Counted from the first letter of the stretch, positions 44,175-53,603 are shown. The stretch: DNA of 64,000 nucleotides from JAFGHJ01 sp964523975 (GCA_964523975.1 CAZGBM010000002.1:3801-67800), one strand, 5' to 3'. Notes: generated from the sequence alone by a model not told the origin. A program made the numbers and translations.

Positions 44175-45230
44175 ATGGGCGATAAATTAAATTTAACGAG
44201 TCCGGCCATTTTTATTGGAAAACAGGGAAGCGGAGTTATCAGCTTTGGTTCAGGACAACCAGATCTCCCCCCTCCAAGAGAGGCTATAGAAGGCATTGAT
44301 ATCAGACATGACCTCAGGTATGGACTCATTCAGGGTTGTACAGAATTAAGAATATCATTAGCGAATGAATATCCTTCTTCCTCTGCTGAAAATTTTGTAA
44401 TTACAAATGGTGCATCAGAAGCTCTGGATTTAATTTTCAGAGCTATGGATAACGGCAAGGTTCTATTACCGCGACCTTATTATTACTCGTATCCCCCGAT
44501 TCTGAGATACGCAGGAATGCAACCGGTTTATACCAATTTAAAGCAGGGTAGAATGGACATTGACGATTTCAGGAAAAAAATAAAAGGCTGCAAGGCAGTC
44601 TTAATAAATTCGCCCTCCAATCCCACCGGCAGAATCGAAGCTATCGATACGTTAAAAGAAATAGAAGCAGTTACAGAAAAACTGGGTATATATGTCGTTT
44701 CTGATGAAGTTTACAAAGATATCATTTACGAGAGAGAAAACTACATAATCAAAGGCAGCCACGTAATTACCGTAAATTCTTTTTCGAAAACTTACGCAAT
44801 GTGCGGAGTTCGCGTTGGCTACTTATGGAGTCCCGACCAGAAATTCGTAAATAAAATAATAGAAATGAAGACCCATACTTCCATGAATACCAATCTCGTC
44901 GGACAGGATATGGCTTTGAAAGCAATGAAAAGCCCAAAATCATATGTAGTTCGACAACTGGAGATATGGAGAAAGAGAAGAGACATAATATACAAGGAAC
45001 TAAAGGACATGGGACTTGATCTCTGGAAACCGGAAGGAGCTTTTTATGTACTGCCAAAAGTCCCTCAACCTAAAAAGTTCGCGACCAAGCTTTATACTGA
45101 CTATAAAGTAATAGTATATTTGGGCAGCTGGTTTGGAGCTCCCTCAAGAATCCGTCTCAGCTACGCTCTTGATGAAAAAGAGATGAAAGAGGGATTAAAC
45201 AGAATAAAGGACTGCCTGAACAAAATTTAA
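44175..45230 (+). CDS. PLP-dependent aminotransferase, class I/II
   Basis: 351 residues. ITNGASEALDLIFRAM (about 75-90), INSPSNPTGRIEAIDTL with the Asn (about 138) that contacts PLP, DEVYKDIIYE (Asp of PLP pyridine) and the PLP lysine in NSFSKTYAMCGVRVGY (about 200-215). PSRIRLSYAL carries the Arg that binds the substrate carboxylate. It resembles aspartate/aromatic-type aminotransferases; substrate not determined. Strong promoter upstream. Confidence 0.88.
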   Translation: MGDKLNLTSPAIFIGKQGSGVISFGSGQPDLPPPREAIEGIDIRHDLRYGLIQGCTELRISLANEYPSSSAENFVITNGASEALDLIFRAMDNGKVLLPRPYYYSYPPILRYAGMQPVYTNLKQGRMDIDDFRKKIKGCKAVLINSPSNPTGRIEAIDTLKEIEAVTEKLGIYVVSDEVYKDIIYERENYIIKGSHVITVNSFSKTYAMCGVRVGYLWSPDQKFVNKIIEMKTHTSMNTNLVGQDMALKAMKSPKSYVVRQLEIWRKRRDIIYKELKDMGLDLWKPEGAFYVLPKVPQPKKFATKLYTDYKVIVYLGSWFGAPSRIRLSYALDEKEMKEGLNRIKDCLNKI

Positions 45231-45354
45231 CTCCCAACCAAATAAGGCTTTTCCCCTTAACTATTAGCAAATACCCTATAACTTCCCTCAACTTACTGCA
45301 GTCATCGGACTTCTGTTTTTTTGACTAACGACTCGTGACTCATGACACGTGACT

Positions 45355-45381
45355 GATTTTAGATTCGGAAAATCTAAAATC
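45355..45381. terminator. 11-bp perfect hairpin
   Basis: Arms GATTTTAGATT (45355-45365) and AATCTAAAATC (45371-45381) with a five-base loop, between the aminotransferase stop and the next promoter. No T-run follows, so a terminator role is uncertain. Confidence 0.45.
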
Positions 45382-45386
45382 CCCCC

Positions 45387-45414
45387 TTGACAAATCCGTA
45401 AACTTGTTTATAAT
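45387..45414 (+). promoter_or_regulatory. Perfect-consensus promoter of the small membrane/HTH cassette
   Basis: TTGACA at 45387-45392, 16-base spacer, TATAAT at 45409-45414; GGAGG precedes the ATG at 45449. Confidence 0.75.
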
Positions 45415-45448
45415 ATAAACTAAACTATACTATAAACCGGAGGTGAAT

Positions 45449-45682
45449 ATGATAGTTAAAAAAATAATAGATAAGTGTCCGATAGAATCGAATTTCGTAA
45501 AGCTGGTTTTTGGGGCGGTTATTGCAGCTTTGCTGGTATCTCTTGGTATGATTAGCGTATTGAAGTTGTTCGGTTTTTCGGTTAATCCTGTAATCCCATC
45601 GGTATTTGCCTCGATTGGTGCTGCTCTCTATGCTGCAGGGGTAAGAAAAGAAGAAAGAAAATGCAGGCAAAGGGAGAGGTAG
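45449..45682 (+). CDS. Small two-helix membrane protein, unknown function
   Basis: 77 residues from an ATG with GGAGG five bases upstream. Two hydrophobic helices (about 18-43 and 49-67), then a basic Cys-containing end (EERKCRQRER). Not recognised. It is the first gene of a three-gene cassette with a larger membrane protein and a winged-helix regulator, driven by a perfect-consensus promoter. Confidence 0.65.
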   Translation: MIVKKIIDKCPIESNFVKLVFGAVIAALLVSLGMISVLKLFGFSVNPVIPSVFASIGAALYAAGVRKEERKCRQRER

Positions 45683-45684
45683 AA

Positions 45685-46368
45685 ATGTATGCGGAAAATA
45701 ATAATGTAGATAAAGTAAAAAAGGTTATGGGAGACGTAAAGGCATCCTGGTGGGAAGACGGGATGGTCGAGATTATAAGCGGGATAGTTTTTATTGTGGT
45801 TGCGGGGCTATTGAGTGTAATGGAATTTGTATCCAACGAGAAGCTGCAGGCAGTCTTGGGAGTAGTGTGCGTATCTGTTATGGTAGCCCTTGCGGTACTC
45901 GCCCGATGGTTTAAAAGGCAACTCAAGGAAAAATATGTATGGCCAAAAACAGGGTATTCGAAACCCGGAATCGGCAAAAAGCCATCTCTTCTTTATATTC
46001 TATCTTTTGAATTTCTGGTTCTTTATGTAGGATTGATTTTGTATATCTTCTTGAAATTCAAAACGACCAATCAAATCCCGGTCGGAATAGCTTCTTTTTA
46101 TCTGGTGAGCACCAAATCAAACTGGTTTTTTGCCGGTTTTATCGGATTTTTTATCTTTTTTGTTTATTTTGCAGTCTATCTGGCATCCGGATTAAAGAGA
46201 TTCTTATTGACCGGTCTGCTGGCACTTGGTTCGGGTGGTGTCTGTGCGTTTTTTTCGGGAAACGAATCGATGATAGCCATTACAATCATGGTAACAATCG
46301 GAATATATTCCTTATTTACTGGCATACCGAGATTTCTGATTTCCCGTAGAGGGTCTCAAGATGAGTAA
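45685..46368 (+). CDS. Multi-pass membrane protein, unknown function
   Basis: 227 residues from the ATG at 45685, three bases after the upstream stop and preceded by GGGAGAGG; an ATG at 45661 in the same frame is less likely. Six or so hydrophobic helices (for example VEIISGIVFIVVAGLLSV, LLYILSFEFLVLYVGLILYIFL). No motif recognised. The stop overlaps the next HTH gene by eight bases. Confidence 0.7.
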   Translation: MYAENNNVDKVKKVMGDVKASWWEDGMVEIISGIVFIVVAGLLSVMEFVSNEKLQAVLGVVCVSVMVALAVLARWFKRQLKEKYVWPKTGYSKPGIGKKPSLLYILSFEFLVLYVGLILYIFLKFKTTNQIPVGIASFYLVSTKSNWFFAGFIGFFIFFVYFAVYLASGLKRFLLTGLLALGSGGVCAFFSGNESMIAITIMVTIGIYSLFTGIPRFLISRRGSQDE

Positions 46369-46681
46369 GAAAATTATCTACGGTAGGATAGGCAATATAG
46401 ACAAGCTTATTCATGAGCCTTCTAGGCTGTTAATCGCCTCTATTCTTTCTGGGGTGAAGGAAGCGGATTTTAACTTTCTTTTAAGCCATAGCAAACTCTC
46501 AAAAGGAAACCTTTCTGTTCACTTATCGAAACTGGAAAAGGCTGGATATGTGAATGCGAATAAAAGATTCATAAATAAAATGCCGAATACTGTATATAAT
46601 CTGACAAAAGAAGGCCGCAAAGCTTTCGATAGCTATCTTAAGAATATGGAAGGAATAATCAGAAAGAAGAAAGAGAAATAA
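46361..46681 (+). CDS. Winged-helix transcriptional regulator
   Basis: 106 residues. A winged helix-turn-helix of the HTH_34/MarR-like type: HEPSRLLIASILSGVKEADF, then the recognition helix LSKGNLSVHLSKLEKAGYV, and the wing VYNLTKEGRKAF. It probably represses or activates its own cassette; coupling by an eight-base overlap with the membrane-protein gene is typical of such regulator/membrane pairs. Confidence 0.85.
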   Translation: MSKKIIYGRIGNIDKLIHEPSRLLIASILSGVKEADFNFLLSHSKLSKGNLSVHLSKLEKAGYVNANKRFINKMPNTVYNLTKEGRKAFDSYLKNMEGIIRKKKEK

Positions 46682-46699
46682 ATTGGGGTTTAGGATTTT

Positions 46700-46905
46700 G
46701 GTAACGGAGTCATGAGTCATCAGTCTCCACTCCCCAGTCGTGACAATAGAAGCTACAGTATCTACATGTTTTACATGTGTAAATTTTTGAGGTGTGGTGA
46801 GGTTTTAAACAAACAAAAAACTGGGGTTGTGGGATGTGCCTCTGTGTTTTTTTTCTGTGTTCTCTGTGGCAAAAAAAGGGAAGGTGGTGGTGCTTACTTG
46901 ACTTA
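46700..46905. repeat. Cluster of short degenerate repeats
   Basis: Spacer before the Yip1 gene: GTCATGAGTCATCAG…AGTCGTGAC words (about 46708-46743), CTACATGTTTTACATGTGTAAA (about 46762-46783) and CTCTGTG-type words (about 46839-46871). The same words recur at 45321-45358, 33090-33165 and other spacers. Confidence 0.6.
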
Positions 46906-46955
46906 TAATTGAATATTTTTATTATAACTAAGTAATATATTTAAAAGGAGGAGAA

Positions 46956-47600
46956 ATGAACAACCTTATAAATATAATAATCGAGCCCGGTAAAGCTTTC
47001 GAACACATAAAAGAAAAAGACGACTGGTGGATTCCTTTTCTTGGTCTTGTGGTTGTTACTTTGATATTCCTCTGGATCAGTGCTCCTGCAATGTCACGTA
47101 TCACCGCTCAACAGATGGCTCAAATGGGTATAGACAGACAAATACCTAAGTCTGCAGAATTAATAAAATATGTAGTGGCTCCGATTGCAACTTTTATTGG
47201 ATTTCTTTTTATATCTCTGATTCTCTGGTTTTTTGGAAATGCTTTCGGAACTGATTGGAACTATATTAAAGCTCTCGACTTATATTGTTACTCTTCTGTC
47301 GTACAGATAATAAGAAGTATATTAAATACCTCTCTTCTGTTAGTTCGTGGCATTCCCAATATAATGACTTTGAGAGATTTAAACATTGCAACCGGACTCA
47401 ATATGTTCTTCAGCCCTGAAAATCCAAAACTTTATGCTTTTCTTTCGGGTATAGAAGTATTTTCCATATGGCAGTTTGTGTTGATAGGCTATGGAATCTC
47501 GGCAATCACCGGTATATCCAAAAAGAAAGCAGCTATCGTTTCTGTAATACTATACATCTTATCCGTTGGAATTAGTGTTCTCTTTGCAAGAGAGGTATAA
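46956..47600 (+). CDS. Yip1-domain membrane protein
   Basis: 214 residues with about five hydrophobic helices. It starts NLINIIIEPGKAFEHIKEKDDWW, the usual start of bacterial Yip1 proteins, and has a broad membrane core. Function is unclear, often adjacent to efflux genes, as here. GGAGG precedes the ATG and a TTGACT…TATTAT promoter lies at about 46899. It overlaps nothing but leads directly into the TolC-like gene. Confidence 0.82.
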   Translation: MNNLINIIIEPGKAFEHIKEKDDWWIPFLGLVVVTLIFLWISAPAMSRITAQQMAQMGIDRQIPKSAELIKYVVAPIATFIGFLFISLILWFFGNAFGTDWNYIKALDLYCYSSVVQIIRSILNTSLLLVRGIPNIMTLRDLNIATGLNMFFSPENPKLYAFLSGIEVFSIWQFVLIGYGISAITGISKKKAAIVSVILYILSVGISVLFAREV

Positions 47601-47601
47601 T

Positions 47602-48834
47602 GTGATTCTATTTCTGCTTCTTTCTCTTAATCTGACTCTTGATGATGCAATCGAAATTGGTTTGAGCGAGAGCCCTTCTTATTTACAGGCAAAAAAGGAA
47701 TTGATGTTAATACAAAAGACGAACGCTTCCGCATATTCAACCCTTCTTCCCTCCGCGTCCGCAGGGTATGTAGAAGCCAGGACTCGTTCAAGACTTGACG
47801 GAGCGGAAATTTACGATTCTACAGATAGCTATTATAACTTTAGAATGGAATGGGATTTAACCCCGGGTGATTTTTTGAATGCTTTTTCTGCTCACTACGG
47901 TAATAACACAGCATATTTTTCTTTTATGGACACGAGGAATCAAACAATATATGAAATCATATCTCAGTATCTCAACACCCTTAAACTTGAAAAGCTATTC
48001 GAGAGTAGAGAAAAGGCAGTAAAACGCACAGAAAGCAATTTGAATCTCATCGAAGAAAAAAAACGGCTGGGTTCTGCTTCCAAAGCAGAAGTCTGGCAGG
48101 GAAAAGTAAACAATTTACAGGCGCAGTTAGATCTTCTGGAAACAGAAAAGAACCGGAAACTCAGCTTGCTCAGACTGAGGAAAATCATTGGGATGGAAGT
48201 AAAAGATACCGTTTTACTGGAGGAACCGAAAATCGATTTCAGGATACCCGAAAAAGATTCCATTCTAATACTGGCTATGAAGAAAGACCCTCTTCTTAAC
48301 GAATATGATTCCGAAGTGAGGAAAGCGAGATTCGACTATTTGAAAACCTCGACAAGTAATCTTTTCACGGTTGCCTTCGGAGCGGTATACCAATACCAGG
48401 ATGAGCGTATTCCAAGTGTTGACCTGGTGCAGAACAATTACGATTATTCGATAGGATTTTCAATATCCGTGCCTTTGTTTACCGGATTTTCCAGGGTTAA
48501 TGATTTACTTATAGCAGAGTTGAAAGTGGATTTAGCCAATCTAAAATTAAAGGAAAGAGAAAAAGAATTACGAATATCGGTCGAAGAAGATTACTTGTTA
48601 TATGGTGAAGCCCGGCAAAGATTACAGCTGGCAGAAACTACCGTAAGTTTCGCCGAGGAGAGCCATAAAGCCGCAAGCGAAAGATACCGCCTGGGAGAAT
48701 CTTCAATGATTGAACTACTGGGAGCGGAAGAGGATTTGTTAAGGGCACAATATTCCCTGACCGAAGCTCGATTTGACTGGTATCTCTCTCTGTTTAGATT
48801 GAAAAGGCTTATGGGGAGGTTATATGAAGAATAA
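47602..48834 (+). CDS. TolC-family outer membrane efflux protein
   Basis: 410 residues from the GTG at 47602, which directly follows the Yip1 stop (one base) and starts a hydrophobic signal peptide (ILFLLLSLN). Two repeated TolC halves, each with LTLDDAIEIGLSESPSYLQA-type starts and long coiled coil (SNLNLIEEKKRLGSASKAEVWQG; ERYRLGESSMIELLGAEEDLLRAQ). It forms the outer-membrane channel for the MacA/MacB-type exporter that follows. Overlaps the next gene by 11 bases. Confidence 0.87.
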   Translation: MILFLLLSLNLTLDDAIEIGLSESPSYLQAKKELMLIQKTNASAYSTLLPSASAGYVEARTRSRLDGAEIYDSTDSYYNFRMEWDLTPGDFLNAFSAHYGNNTAYFSFMDTRNQTIYEIISQYLNTLKLEKLFESREKAVKRTESNLNLIEEKKRLGSASKAEVWQGKVNNLQAQLDLLETEKNRKLSLLRLRKIIGMEVKDTVLLEEPKIDFRIPEKDSILILAMKKDPLLNEYDSEVRKARFDYLKTSTSNLFTVAFGAVYQYQDERIPSVDLVQNNYDYSIGFSISVPLFTGFSRVNDLLIAELKVDLANLKLKEREKELRISVEEDYLLYGEARQRLQLAETTVSFAEESHKAASERYRLGESSMIELLGAEEDLLRAQYSLTEARFDWYLSLFRLKRLMGRLYEE

Positions 48835-49987
48835 GAAAAAGTTGATTATCGGGTCTTCGATAATTTTGATAATTGTTATCATAATATTTGCCAATTTGAA
48901 GAAAACAGGCGGCGTAAGCGTAACGGCTTCAAAAGTAGAGAAGGGAGAAATAGAAGAGATAGTTTCCGCTCCCGGAGAAATCCACGCAAAGGAAGAGAGA
49001 AAAATTAACGCCGAGGTTACGGCAGAAGTAATTAAATTATATGTAGAAGAAGGCGATTGGGTCAAAAAAGGGCAGATCCTCGTAAAATTAGATTCCACCG
49101 AACAGTTTGCGGCATACAACAGGGCACTTGCCAATGTGAACGCTCAGAGAGCCGATCTTGAATTCAGAACAGAACAAATGAAAAGGAAAAAAGAGTTATA
49201 TGAAAAAGGTTTGATTTCTCGAGAAAATTTCGATAATATCGCAACCGAAGTCGAACTCGCCCAAAGCAATCTCGAAAATGCCAGGACCGAGTTAAACAGA
49301 GCAAAAAGAATGCTTGAAAGGGCTACTATCCGCTCTCCTATCATGGGTACCGTAATGGAGATAGATAAAGAGGAGGGAGAGGTGGTTGTGGCTGGAACCA
49401 TCAACAATCCCGGCTCTATAATATTGACCGTTTCGGATCTTGGAAATATGGAAATGGTTGCAGATGTGAATGAAAGTGAAATTCCTCTCGTATCTATAGG
49501 AGACACTGCTAGAATAACAGTGGATGCTTTTACAGATACGACGTTCACCGGTATCGTATACTATAAAGCAAGTATGCCGAAGGAAGCAAGCTCCCAGGCA
49601 GCTGTCGAGTTTGAAGTTAAAATATCAATCCCTCATCATGCCGGGATGCTGCCGGGTATGAGTTCGAACTGCGAAATAGTAACCGCCAGGAAAGATAGCG
49701 TTCTCAGGATACCTTTGCAATCGCTCGTTACTAAAGACAAAAAGAGCGGAGTCTATAAAATAGAAAACGATAAGACGAAATTCGTCGAGACCAAAACAGG
49801 AATAATGGAAGGGAAATGGGTCGAAATTAAAGAAGGCCTCCTGGAAAACGACCTCATTGTCACCGGACCTATTAAAACCTTGATGAGTCTTACGGATAAT
49901 CAAAAGGCAAATTGGAAAGAAGAGAAAGAAGACTCTTTGACAGTAGAAGATAAAACTAAAACGAAAAATCGCGAGGATAGCCCCTAG
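48824..49987 (+). CDS. Periplasmic adaptor subunit (MacA/HlyD-like)
   Basis: 387 residues: an N-terminal anchor helix (about 6-25), the barrel-sandwich hybrid with ILVKLDSTEQFAAYN, an alpha-hairpin coiled coil (about 85-165), the IRSPIMGTVMEI motif and a beta-barrel, then a membrane-proximal domain. The end is charged. It bridges the MacB-type ABC transporter and the TolC channel. GGGAGG precedes the ATG. Confidence 0.88.
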   Translation: MKNKKKLIIGSSIILIIVIIIFANLKKTGGVSVTASKVEKGEIEEIVSAPGEIHAKEERKINAEVTAEVIKLYVEEGDWVKKGQILVKLDSTEQFAAYNRALANVNAQRADLEFRTEQMKRKKELYEKGLISRENFDNIATEVELAQSNLENARTELNRAKRMLERATIRSPIMGTVMEIDKEEGEVVVAGTINNPGSIILTVSDLGNMEMVADVNESEIPLVSIGDTARITVDAFTDTTFTGIVYYKASMPKEASSQAAVEFEVKISIPHHAGMLPGMSSNCEIVTARKDSVLRIPLQSLVTKDKKSGVYKIENDKTKFVETKTGIMEGKWVEIKEGLLENDLIVTGPIKTLMSLTDNQKANWKEEKEDSLTVEDKTKTKNREDSP

Positions 49988-50344
49988 CGAGGCAAAGCCT
50001 CTAAAATGAAAAAATTAAATATAAAAATGGAAAATGACAGATTAAAATTCAAAGATAAATTAAAAATAGAAGCAACGAATCACACGAATAACACAAATAT
50101 TAAAAAAATAGTCTTTATTTTTCTATGTTAATAAAAATGATTGTTTCAAATTCATTTGTGAAATTTGTGCAAATTGTTGTTAAAAAATGGGTTGTTTTGG
50201 GTGGGATATAGATATGATTTTGCATTTTTATTTGTCATTTTGCTTTTTAATTTTTTATATTTTATTTACCGGAAAAGGAGTGTAAAATTAAATGAGATAT
50301 GTTTTTCAGAGAAAGTTACCCTATAATACTATGAGGTGACCAGA
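49988..50344. other. 357-base spacer inside the efflux operon, with repeat element
   Basis: Separates the adaptor gene from the permease gene. It contains the second full inverted-repeat element (50071-50181) and no gene. It begins with GAGGCAAAGCCTC, similar to the start of the element at 32316. A TATAAT at about 50321 might start a separate transcript for the ABC genes. Confidence 0.65.
50071..50181. repeat. Inverted-repeat intergenic element, copy 2
   Basis: Same layout as the copy at 32397-32505: (AGCAACGAATCACACGAAT…TTAATAAAAATGATTG…TTTGTGAAATTTGTGCAAATTGTTGTT), long imperfect inverted ends. It is followed by the same GGGTTGTT word. Confidence 0.75.
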
Positions 50345-51580
50345 ATGTTCAGGGGTTTTCTGATCGAAATTTTGCGCTCGTCAATCGAGTCGATAAAGGC
50401 TAACAAGCTTCGTTCTCTGCTTACAACTCTTGGTATTGTAATCGGAGTTATGACTGTTATCGGTGTAATGTCTGTTATTTCGGGACTCAAAAATAATGTG
50501 GCTAATACTTTTTCACAGCTAGGTAAAAATGTTCTGTATGTAGATAAATATCCATGGTCCATGGGACATATGAGTAGGGAGGAATGGGATAAGATTAGAA
50601 AGAGGGACAACATCGACACAAAAGAGTTGGAGGCTCTGAAGGAATACGGAACTTCTTTAGAATATGTATCTCCCCTTGTTACAAGAAATTTGAATATGAA
50701 TAGAGGAGAAAAAGAAGCGGCCGAAGTCGAGATAAACGGAACTTCTGAAGACTTTGACAGAATACGTAATCGAAACGTAAAACTTGGACGTTTCCTTTCA
50801 AAAGATGACTTAAAATACAAGAGACACGTTTGCGTTCTTGGGACAAAGGTGGTTGAAACTCTATTCCCGGATGAAAACCCTGTTGGCAATAAAGTAAAAA
50901 TCCAGGGGAGGCAGTTTAACGTAATCGGCGTACTCGAAGAAAAGGGAGAAATGATGGGATGGAATATGGATAATGTTGCGGTTATTCCCTTTACAACAAT
51001 GACCGAATTCACAGGGAGAAGCGATCGTTCTATTACGATAGCAATCTATGCCGAGAATGAAGAAGAAGCAACAGAGGAAATCAGATGGATACTACGGGGA
51101 GCACGTAATTTAAAACCCGGAGAAGAAGACGATTTTTCAATTAATTCTTCTGAAGCCTTGATAACTCAATTCAACCAATTAACCAAAACGATATTCTTAA
51201 TTTCGATTGCAATTGCCGCAATTTCCTTAATCGTAGGCGGAATCGGAATAATGAACATAATGCTTGTTTCCGTTTCCGAAAGAACAAGAGAAATAGGCGT
51301 CAGGAAAGCAATAGGAGCAAAATCAAGTGAAATTCTTGGACAATTTCTTATGGAATCCGTGGTAATATGTCTGGTGGGCGGATTTTTAGGAATTTTACTG
51401 GGAGCCTCACTTACAAAGTTAATTTCTATTATGAGTAATGGAAATCTGCCCTTCTATATCCCGATATGGTCGATATTTCTCGGCTTTGGTTTTTGCTGCA
51501 GTATCGGCATTTTCTTTGGTTACTATCCCGCAAGAAAAGCTTCAAAGCTGAGTCCTGTGGAAGCTCTTCGTTATGAGTGA
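50345..51580 (+). CDS. ABC transporter permease, MacB-like
   Basis: 411 residues from the ATG at 50345 (GAGGTGA six bases upstream; the in-frame GTG three codons earlier is the alternative). A first transmembrane helix (about 20-45, SLLTTLGIVIGVMTVIGV), a large extracytoplasmic MacB-PCD domain (about 55-280) and three further helices (about 285-310, 335-360, 375-395) of the FtsX type. It lacks the fused ATPase of E. coli MacB; that is the next gene, overlapping by eight bases. Probably exports a lipoprotein, peptide or antibiotic substrate. Confidence 0.88.
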   Translation: MFRGFLIEILRSSIESIKANKLRSLLTTLGIVIGVMTVIGVMSVISGLKNNVANTFSQLGKNVLYVDKYPWSMGHMSREEWDKIRKRDNIDTKELEALKEYGTSLEYVSPLVTRNLNMNRGEKEAAEVEINGTSEDFDRIRNRNVKLGRFLSKDDLKYKRHVCVLGTKVVETLFPDENPVGNKVKIQGRQFNVIGVLEEKGEMMGWNMDNVAVIPFTTMTEFTGRSDRSITIAIYAENEEEATEEIRWILRGARNLKPGEEDDFSINSSEALITQFNQLTKTIFLISIAIAAISLIVGGIGIMNIMLVSVSERTREIGVRKAIGAKSSEILGQFLMESVVICLVGGFLGILLGASLTKLISIMSNGNLPFYIPIWSIFLGFGFCCSIGIFFGYYPARKASKLSPVEALRYE

Positions 51581-52250
51581 ATTAATCAAAATGAAGAATG
51601 TCACAAAAGTTTATCCGCTTGGAGAAACCGAGGTTCATGCGCTTACAGGCGTCGATCTCACAATAAAAAAGGGAGAATTTATTTCGATAACCGGTCCCTC
51701 AGGTTCGGGCAAATCTACTCTTATGCATATAATAGGATGTCTGGACATAGCTACTTCGGGTTCGTATTTTCTGCAGGGCAAAGACGTAAATAAGATGAAC
51801 GGTAACCAACTTGCCGATATAAGAAAAGAACTCATCGGCTTCGTTTTTCAGGATTTCTATCTGTTGCCGGATGTACCCGCGTGGTACAACGTTTCCTTAC
51901 CGATGATATACAACAGAGTTGCACCCAAAGAAAGGAAAGAAAAAGCCATCCGGATTTTAAAGAGTGTGGGGCTTGAAGATAGAGTAACCCATCTCCCGAA
52001 CCAGCTATCGGGCGGGGAACGGCAGAGAGTCGCTATTGCAAGAGCTCTTGCCAACGAACCGGAAATCATCATAGCGGATGAGCCGACCGGAAATCTCGAT
52101 TCGGTCCGCGGGGAAGAGATTCTGAAAATCCTTTCAGACCTGCATAAAAAAGGAAAAACAATTATTATCGTTTCCCATGAAAAATACGTAGCCGAAAGAG
52201 GTAATAAAAAAATATACCTTAAGGACGGACGTATTGAGAGAACGAATTAA
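51573..52250 (+). CDS. ABC transporter ATPase, MacB/LolD-like
   Basis: 225 residues. Walker A GPSGSGKST (about 37-45), Q-loop FVFQDFYLLPDV, ABC signature LSGGERQRVAIARAL (about 139-153), Walker B EIIIADEPTGNLDS (about 156-170), H-loop SHEKY. It drives the permease encoded just upstream, which it overlaps by eight bases. Closest to the MacB/LolD/FtsE family. Confidence 0.92.
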   Translation: MSELIKMKNVTKVYPLGETEVHALTGVDLTIKKGEFISITGPSGSGKSTLMHIIGCLDIATSGSYFLQGKDVNKMNGNQLADIRKELIGFVFQDFYLLPDVPAWYNVSLPMIYNRVAPKERKEKAIRILKSVGLEDRVTHLPNQLSGGERQRVAIARALANEPEIIIADEPTGNLDSVRGEEILKILSDLHKKGKTIIIVSHEKYVAERGNKKIYLKDGRIERTN

Positions 52251-53355
52251 AATAAAACCGAGTATATTAATAATCAACTGGCAGGACTGGACTAACCCTC
52301 TATCCGGAGGAGCGGAAGTCCACCTTCACGAAATATTCAAACGTCTGACCGGAGATTTCGATGTCTCGCTTCTTTGCACACACTTCAAAAAAGCGACTCA
52401 TTTCGAAAAAATAGACGGAATAAAAATTTATCGCGTTGGTTCGAGAAACACGTTCAATTTTCATGTTCCTAAAGCATATAAAAAAATAAACGAAACTCAA
52501 AAATTTGATATTGTTATAGAAGACCTTAATAAAATTCCATTTTTTGGTGAGAAATTTATACGTGAAAAGAGAATCGCAATTCTTCATCATCTTTTTGGAA
52601 AAGCAATATACACAGAAACCAATCCGCTTTTCGCCTCTTATGTTTATTTTTCCGAAAAACTCATACCGAAGTTTTATAAGACTGTGCCGATAATTGCAAT
52701 ATCGGAGAGCTCAAGAAACAAAATAGTAGAGATGGGGATCCCCCGAAAGAATGTCGAAATAATATATAACGGAGTTGACCCTAAGTCTTACCGTTCCGGA
52801 GTAAAAAAGAGTGTTCACCCGACGATTATTTGTCTTAACAGGATGAAAAAATATAAAAGAATGGATATTTTAATCAGGTCAATTCCGGAAGTGCTAAAAG
52901 CGATTCCGGAGCTAAAAGTTATCCTTGTAGGAGAGGGGGATGACCTCCCGCGCCTCAAAGAGATTACCCGAAAAAACGGAATCGAGCATATAATTGAATT
53001 TACCAATTTTATCTCCGAAGAGAGGAAAACCGAATTGCTTGCCAGTTCCTGGGTTTCGGTGAATACCTCGCCTATAGAAGGTTGGGGTTTAACCTCCATA
53101 GAAGCTCAAGGCAGCGGCACACCTTCCGTCGTTCCCGATTCTCCCGGACTCAGAGAAACCGTGAAAGACGGAGTCAGCGGCTATATTTACCCATTTGGTG
53201 ACACTAATCGCTTGTCCGAAATTCTTATCAAAGTTTTAAAAAACAAAAAAACACTCGATAAAATGGGAAAAGAAGCAAGGAAATGGGCGGCAAACTTTTC
53301 CTGGGATGCGTCTGCGAAAAAGATGAAAGAAACAATCATAGCACAACTTTTATAA
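52234..53355 (+). CDS. Glycosyltransferase family 4
   Basis: 373 residues from a TTG at 52234 that overlaps the ATPase gene by 17 bases, preceded by AAGGA. GT-B fold; N-terminal WQDWTNPLSGGAEVHLHEIFKRL; donor site MKKYKRMDILIRSIPEVLK, LVGEGDDLPRLKEI and NTSPIEGWGLTSIEAQGSGTPSV. It likely adds a sugar to a surface polysaccharide or glycolipid. Presence in the efflux operon may mean the exporter handles glycosylated material, but that is a guess. Confidence 0.83.
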   Translation: MRERIKIKPSILIINWQDWTNPLSGGAEVHLHEIFKRLTGDFDVSLLCTHFKKATHFEKIDGIKIYRVGSRNTFNFHVPKAYKKINETQKFDIVIEDLNKIPFFGEKFIREKRIAILHHLFGKAIYTETNPLFASYVYFSEKLIPKFYKTVPIIAISESSRNKIVEMGIPRKNVEIIYNGVDPKSYRSGVKKSVHPTIICLNRMKKYKRMDILIRSIPEVLKAIPELKVILVGEGDDLPRLKEITRKNGIEHIIEFTNFISEERKTELLASSWVSVNTSPIEGWGLTSIEAQGSGTPSVVPDSPGLRETVKDGVSGYIYPFGDTNRLSEILIKVLKNKKTLDKMGKEARKWAANFSWDASAKKMKETIIAQLL

Positions 53356-53409
53356 AAGTTTAACCACAAAATAAGCATAATTTTTAATACCTCCCGCCAA
53401 CCCTTTTTT

Positions 53410-53516
53410 AACAACAAATAGCACAAATTACACAAATATATTAAGAATAAAATTTTTTGTTAATAAAAGTAGAAATTCTTTTGTTTTCATTCGTGCTATT
53501 CGTGTAATTTGTTGTT
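53410..53516. repeat. Inverted-repeat intergenic element, copy 3
   Basis: About 107 bases between AACAACAAATAGCACAAAT and the mirrored …CGTGCTATTCGTGTAATTTGTTGTT, the tightest of the three copies. A CTCTGTG-type word series follows to 53605. Confidence 0.75.
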
Positions 53517-53603
53517 TCTAATTCTGGGATGTGTTGGGTTTTAAACAACAAAAATATAGTTTTTTTCTCTGTGTGTTTGTTTTTTCTTTGTGGTCTCTGT
53601 AGT

